A stretch of 17,500 bases of DNA from Botryococcus braunii (Eukaryota; Chlorophyta; Trebouxiophyceae), in the NCBI GenBank assembly GCA_002005505.1, contig KV908369.1, positions 159,166 through 176,665 on the forward strand. The letters are read 5' to 3'. Under the pieces are notes generated by a model. It was not told the origin of the DNA. It ran no database searches and saw nothing but the letters and a program-made list of their open reading frames with translations. The first letter of the stretch is position 1. Each line of letters begins with the position of its first letter. Made by a program: the position numbers and the translations under genes. Positions 15,077 to 17,500 of the stretch are shown here, piece by piece.

Positions 15077-15345
15077 GGTGCGTCATCCTTCAAAACGAAA
15101 ATAGAAAGCGCACGCGGGCATGCTCGAGGCCCTCTTTTGCCCTATTTGCAATGCAGTCGGAGATGCAGGTAGCAGATCTTTCCCTGCGCTCCAGTCTCTT
15201 GGTTACTTTGGGAGCTAGCCCATCTCATCAGACCTCTAGTGCCTGGACGCATGATATTCTTCTTCTTTGAAGTGTCAGGGCAGGGTGCTATGAACCACAT
15301 TCCCTTGTGATACGCAGCTGCCGTGCAGGACGTGCAGTGAATAAG

Positions 15346-15425
15346 AATGTTGCGTTCAGCCTATGAAGGTTGCTTTCAGCTTTTGAACGTTGTTGTCAGC
15401 CCTGAAGATGCTTTCAGCCATTCCA
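15346..15425. repeat. ~26-bp tandem repeat, four diverged copies
   Basis: The segment GTTGCNTTCAGCCTWTGAA recurs in series: GTTGCGTTCAGCCTATGAAG, GTTGCTTTCAGCTTTTGAAC, GTTGTTGTCAGCCCTGAAG and ATGCTTTCAGCCATT. The copies are diverged and of unequal length. Confidence 0.65.
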
Positions 15426-15527
15426 CAACACCCTGTCACGCTTTTCTTGCCACGGCTGTGTAGACTCTCAAAGGGCTTGGGCAGTCAGGGGCCAGCGTCT
15501 GAGGAGTTTCTAAACATTTAAAGGGGA

Positions 15528-15775
15528 AGTGACTGCAGTGTGGAAAGGAAAAAGCCTGTTACGCATTCCATGGCCCTCTTAAACAAACACGTGAATGCAC
15601 TATGGAATGGGGAAATCGCGTGATGCATTCCGTGGCTGTCTTTAAACGCTGGTGAATGTAGTGTAGGCAGGGGAAAGTGTGTAATGCGCTCCATGGCCCT
15701 CTTTAAAGAGGATGTGGCTGCAATGTAGAAGGGAGAAAGCGTGTGAAGGGGCCATTCCCTTGCCCTCCTCTGCCT
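15528..15775. repeat. ~62-bp minisatellite, four copies
   Basis: Copies begin at 15528, 15591, 15652 and 15714 with GTGAMTGYAGTGTRG and contain GGGAAA, GTGTGATGCRTTCC and ATGGCCCTCTTTAAA. Spacing is 61-63 bp. Confidence 0.85.
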
Positions 15776-16199
15776 CATCCTTCCTGAGGCTAGGGGGAAG
15801 CCAGATATATGAGGTGGGCCATGGGCAACGCCTTTACAGCGATGTGGCTTGCTTGTGTACGCTACCATAGCTGGTCTCGCAAACATCAGTGGTGCTGCCA
15901 CAGCTGGCATCGCATACATAAGTGAAGGGTCGGGTCAAAGGCTGCCTCGATTTGTTAACGGCAGTCTTTCTTGGGATGCCTGACTCGCATGTTTAAAACT
16001 AGGTCATGTAGACTCTACAGTCCACATGTGCACGTACATGTATCCATGTTTGAATCGAACAGTTTGATAATTGTAATCCAACAAAGTTGATTCTAAATAC
16101 TGTGGACTGTGCCCATGAACTTGCCTATGATGCCCTTCAGCCCTCCGAAAGAATTCCAGTGAACGATTCGGGAAAGGGCTGATGGATCCAAAGCATGGC

Positions 16200-16620
16200 C
16201 CGGAATGGAGCAGGCCTACTACAGCTACCGCTACTACGAGTGGATCTTGACTGCTAGTAGCTAGTAGCAAACTTAATACGGTTACTGCTACTGCGACTGG
16301 ATCTTGGCTATTGGTAGCTCTTTGCAGGGCTCCTACGTCTACTCCCCACTGCGACTGGGTCGTGACTGCTAGTAGCTTCTCGCAGAGCTAATGTGACTAC
16401 TGCTACTGCGAAGAGATATGACTGCTGGTAGCTCTAAGCAGGCCTACTATTGCTTCTCCTATTGCGACTGGATCAAGACTGCTAATGGCTACTCGCAGAG
16501 CAAATATGGCTACTGCTACTGCGACTGGATCTTGACTGCTAGTAGCTCTTGGCACGCCTACTATTGCTACTCCTATTGCTACTGGATCAAGGCTGCTACT
16601 TGCACTGCTACTACTGCTGC
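16200..16620. repeat. 57-bp minisatellite, seven copies
   Basis: The anchor TGCGACTGGATCTTGACTGC recurs with markers at 16236, 16293, 16351, 16408, 16464, 16521 and 16578, a spacing of 56-58 bp. Each copy also has CTAGTAGCTCT and GGCCTACTATTGCTACTCCT-like parts. The unit is 19 codons, so a 72-codon frame stays open over three copies, but earlier copies carry stops and indels. Confidence 0.85.
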
Positions 16621-16850
16621 TGCCACTGGAGCTTGACTGCTGCTAGCTACTGGAGCTTGACTGCTGCTAGCTACTGGAGCTCGACTGCTGCTAGCTACTA
16701 GCAGTGGTAGTACTGCTGCTGCAACTGGATCTAGACTGCGACTAGCCACTAGAGTGTTAGTAGCTAGTTGACTGCTACTAGCTATTAGACTGTTAGTAGC
16801 TACTAGACTCTACTAGCTCCTGCATCTTGACTGCTGCTTGCTACTAGCAG
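16621..16850. repeat. 24-bp tandem repeat grading into CTG/CTA-rich DNA
   Basis: TGGAGCTTGACTGCTGCTAGCTAC is repeated three times from about 16627, followed by looser CTGCTAGCTA-type sequence. The 57-, 24- and 28-bp arrays share the words GACTGCT, CTAGCAG and TGCTGC, so they look like successive re-expansions of one parent sequence. Confidence 0.75.
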
Positions 16851-17065
16851 TGCTGCTATGTCACTGATTGCTACTAGCAGTGCTGCTATGTCACTGCTGT
16901 ACTAGAAGTGCTGCCATGTCACTGCTGTACTAGCAGTGCTGCCATGTCACTCCTGTAACTAGCAGTGCTGCCATGTCACTGCTGTACTAGCAGTGCTGCC
17001 ATGTCACTGCTGTACTAGCAGTGCTGCCATGTCACTGCTGTACTAGCAGTGCTTTCATGTCACTT
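16851..17065. repeat. 28-bp minisatellite, seven to eight copies
   Basis: The unit CTAGCAGTGCTGCCATGTCA followed by CTGCTGTA repeats almost perfectly; the left copies are more diverged and one copy has an extra base (CTCCTGTAACTAG). The array ends seven bases from the stop codon of the coding exon at 17072. Confidence 0.9.
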
Positions 17066-17071
17066 CTGCTG

Positions 17072-17308
17072 CTACTGGACGTGCAGGAATCGGTCCAGGG
17101 CAGCCAGCATGCGGGGCGGCCACCCTTTCTCGTGCTGCACCCACTCCACGTTGCTGTAGCGGGTATCAAACTCGGAAGCGATTTCCCACTGCGTCTCGGC
17201 GCGGCCACGCTGGGAGGGCCTCTCCACCCACAGCAGCGCCGCCAGCGCAGCGTGCACCTCCGCGTTGCCTGTTAAGGCCACTTCCTCGTCCTCCAGCTCC
17301 AGCAGCGC
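17072..17308 (-). CDS. Last exon of an unidentified gene (79 codons)
   Basis: Read on the minus strand after the acceptor GTGTGACAG (ending 17309), the frame is ALLELEDEEVALTGNAEVHA, ALAALLWVERPSQRGRAETQ, WEIASEFDTRYSNVEWVQHE, KGWPPRMLAALDRFLHVQ, then TAG. The exon is GC-rich and ordered like real protein, with alternating helix-type acidic and leucine-rich stretches, in contrast with the surrounding repeats. The remainder of the gene lies to the right, past a CT tract that would be in its intron. I do not recognise the family; the conserved-looking tryptophans (WERP, WEIASEFD, WVQ, WPP) are the best search handle. Confidence 0.6.
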   Translation of the reverse strand, partial: ALLELEDEEVALTGNAEVHAALAALLWVERPSQRGRAETQWEIASEFDTRYSNVEWVQHEKGWPPRMLAALDRFLHVQ

Positions 17309-17402
17309 CTGTCACACCAGGGTGTTGGGTGGCCTGATGGACTCTTTCTCCTTCTGCTTTCACGCCAATCCTCTCCTCCTTGCCCTCTGTGTGCGTGGGT
17401 TG

Positions 17403-17404
<2 letters not shown>

Positions 17405-17500
<96 letters not shown>
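17405..17500. repeat. (CT)n microsatellite at the right edge
   Basis: CT dinucleotide with one CCTC slip near 17461, continuing past the window end. It probably lies in the intron before the exon ending at 17308. Confidence 0.95.

Larger units (their letters stand above)
15105..16199. other. Gene-free interval with short minisatellites
   Basis: Apart from the 26-bp and 62-bp arrays listed separately, nothing is recognisable. Minus-strand frames at 15518-15919 and 16004-16270 show no family resemblance; the first runs over the 62-bp repeat. Confidence 0.45.

Noticed and set aside
16418..16636. 72-codon Tyr/Cys/Ser repeat frame
   Set aside because: The frame is open only over three of the seven 57-bp copies; other copies have stops and indels.

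Overview
The window is nuclear DNA from a eukaryote, most likely a green alga. The genes are split by GT-AG introns and the intergenic DNA is saturated with micro- and minisatellites. Two genes point to the green lineage. One is a plant/chlorophyte-type plastid delta-aminolevulinic acid dehydratase (HEMB), whose N-terminal region reads like green-algal versions. The other is a plant-type VPS60 with the conserved start MKRIFG and end DDFGLPAVP. Two TGTAA motifs, the chlorophyte poly(A) signal, follow the VPS60 stop. I cannot name the species.

Layout: (1) 277-1610, minus strand: 5' half of HEMB, four exons recovered, 3' half off the left edge; each of its three longer introns holds its own tandem repeat. 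(2) 1623-4347: mostly non-coding, with a near-perfect 19-bp hairpin, a large Z-DNA-type TG/CA tract and two weak candidate exons. (3) 4348-6226, minus: complete five-exon VPS60/CHMP5 (231 aa), with a long CA/CGCACG tract in intron 3. (4) 6434-8544, minus: an unidentified multi-exon gene with good splice phases in its middle and a giant CT/TG tract in a probable intron. (5) 9150-9953: an inverted duplication with arms of about 385 bp around a 33-bp GC-rich core. The right arm carries the TATA box and first exon of a secreted lipocalin; the left arm is a decayed mirror copy of the same promoter and exon. (6) 9692-13061, plus: complete six-exon lipocalin gene (219 aa), recovered by splicing by eye with all phases matching. 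(7) 13062-17071: mainly minisatellites of 58, 44, 26, 62, 57, 24 and 28 bp, interrupted by a frameshifted minus-strand coding region (14629-15076). (8) 17072-17308, minus: last exon of an unidentified gene, then a CT tract running off the right edge.

The genes do not form a functional pathway: tetrapyrrole synthesis, ESCRT-III membrane remodelling and a secreted ligand-binding protein are simply neighbours, as expected in a eukaryotic genome. The most unusual features are the lipocalin promoter/exon palindrome, which could give a self-targeting hairpin RNA, and the tandem repeats tied to individual introns, one of which begins exactly at a 5' splice site.
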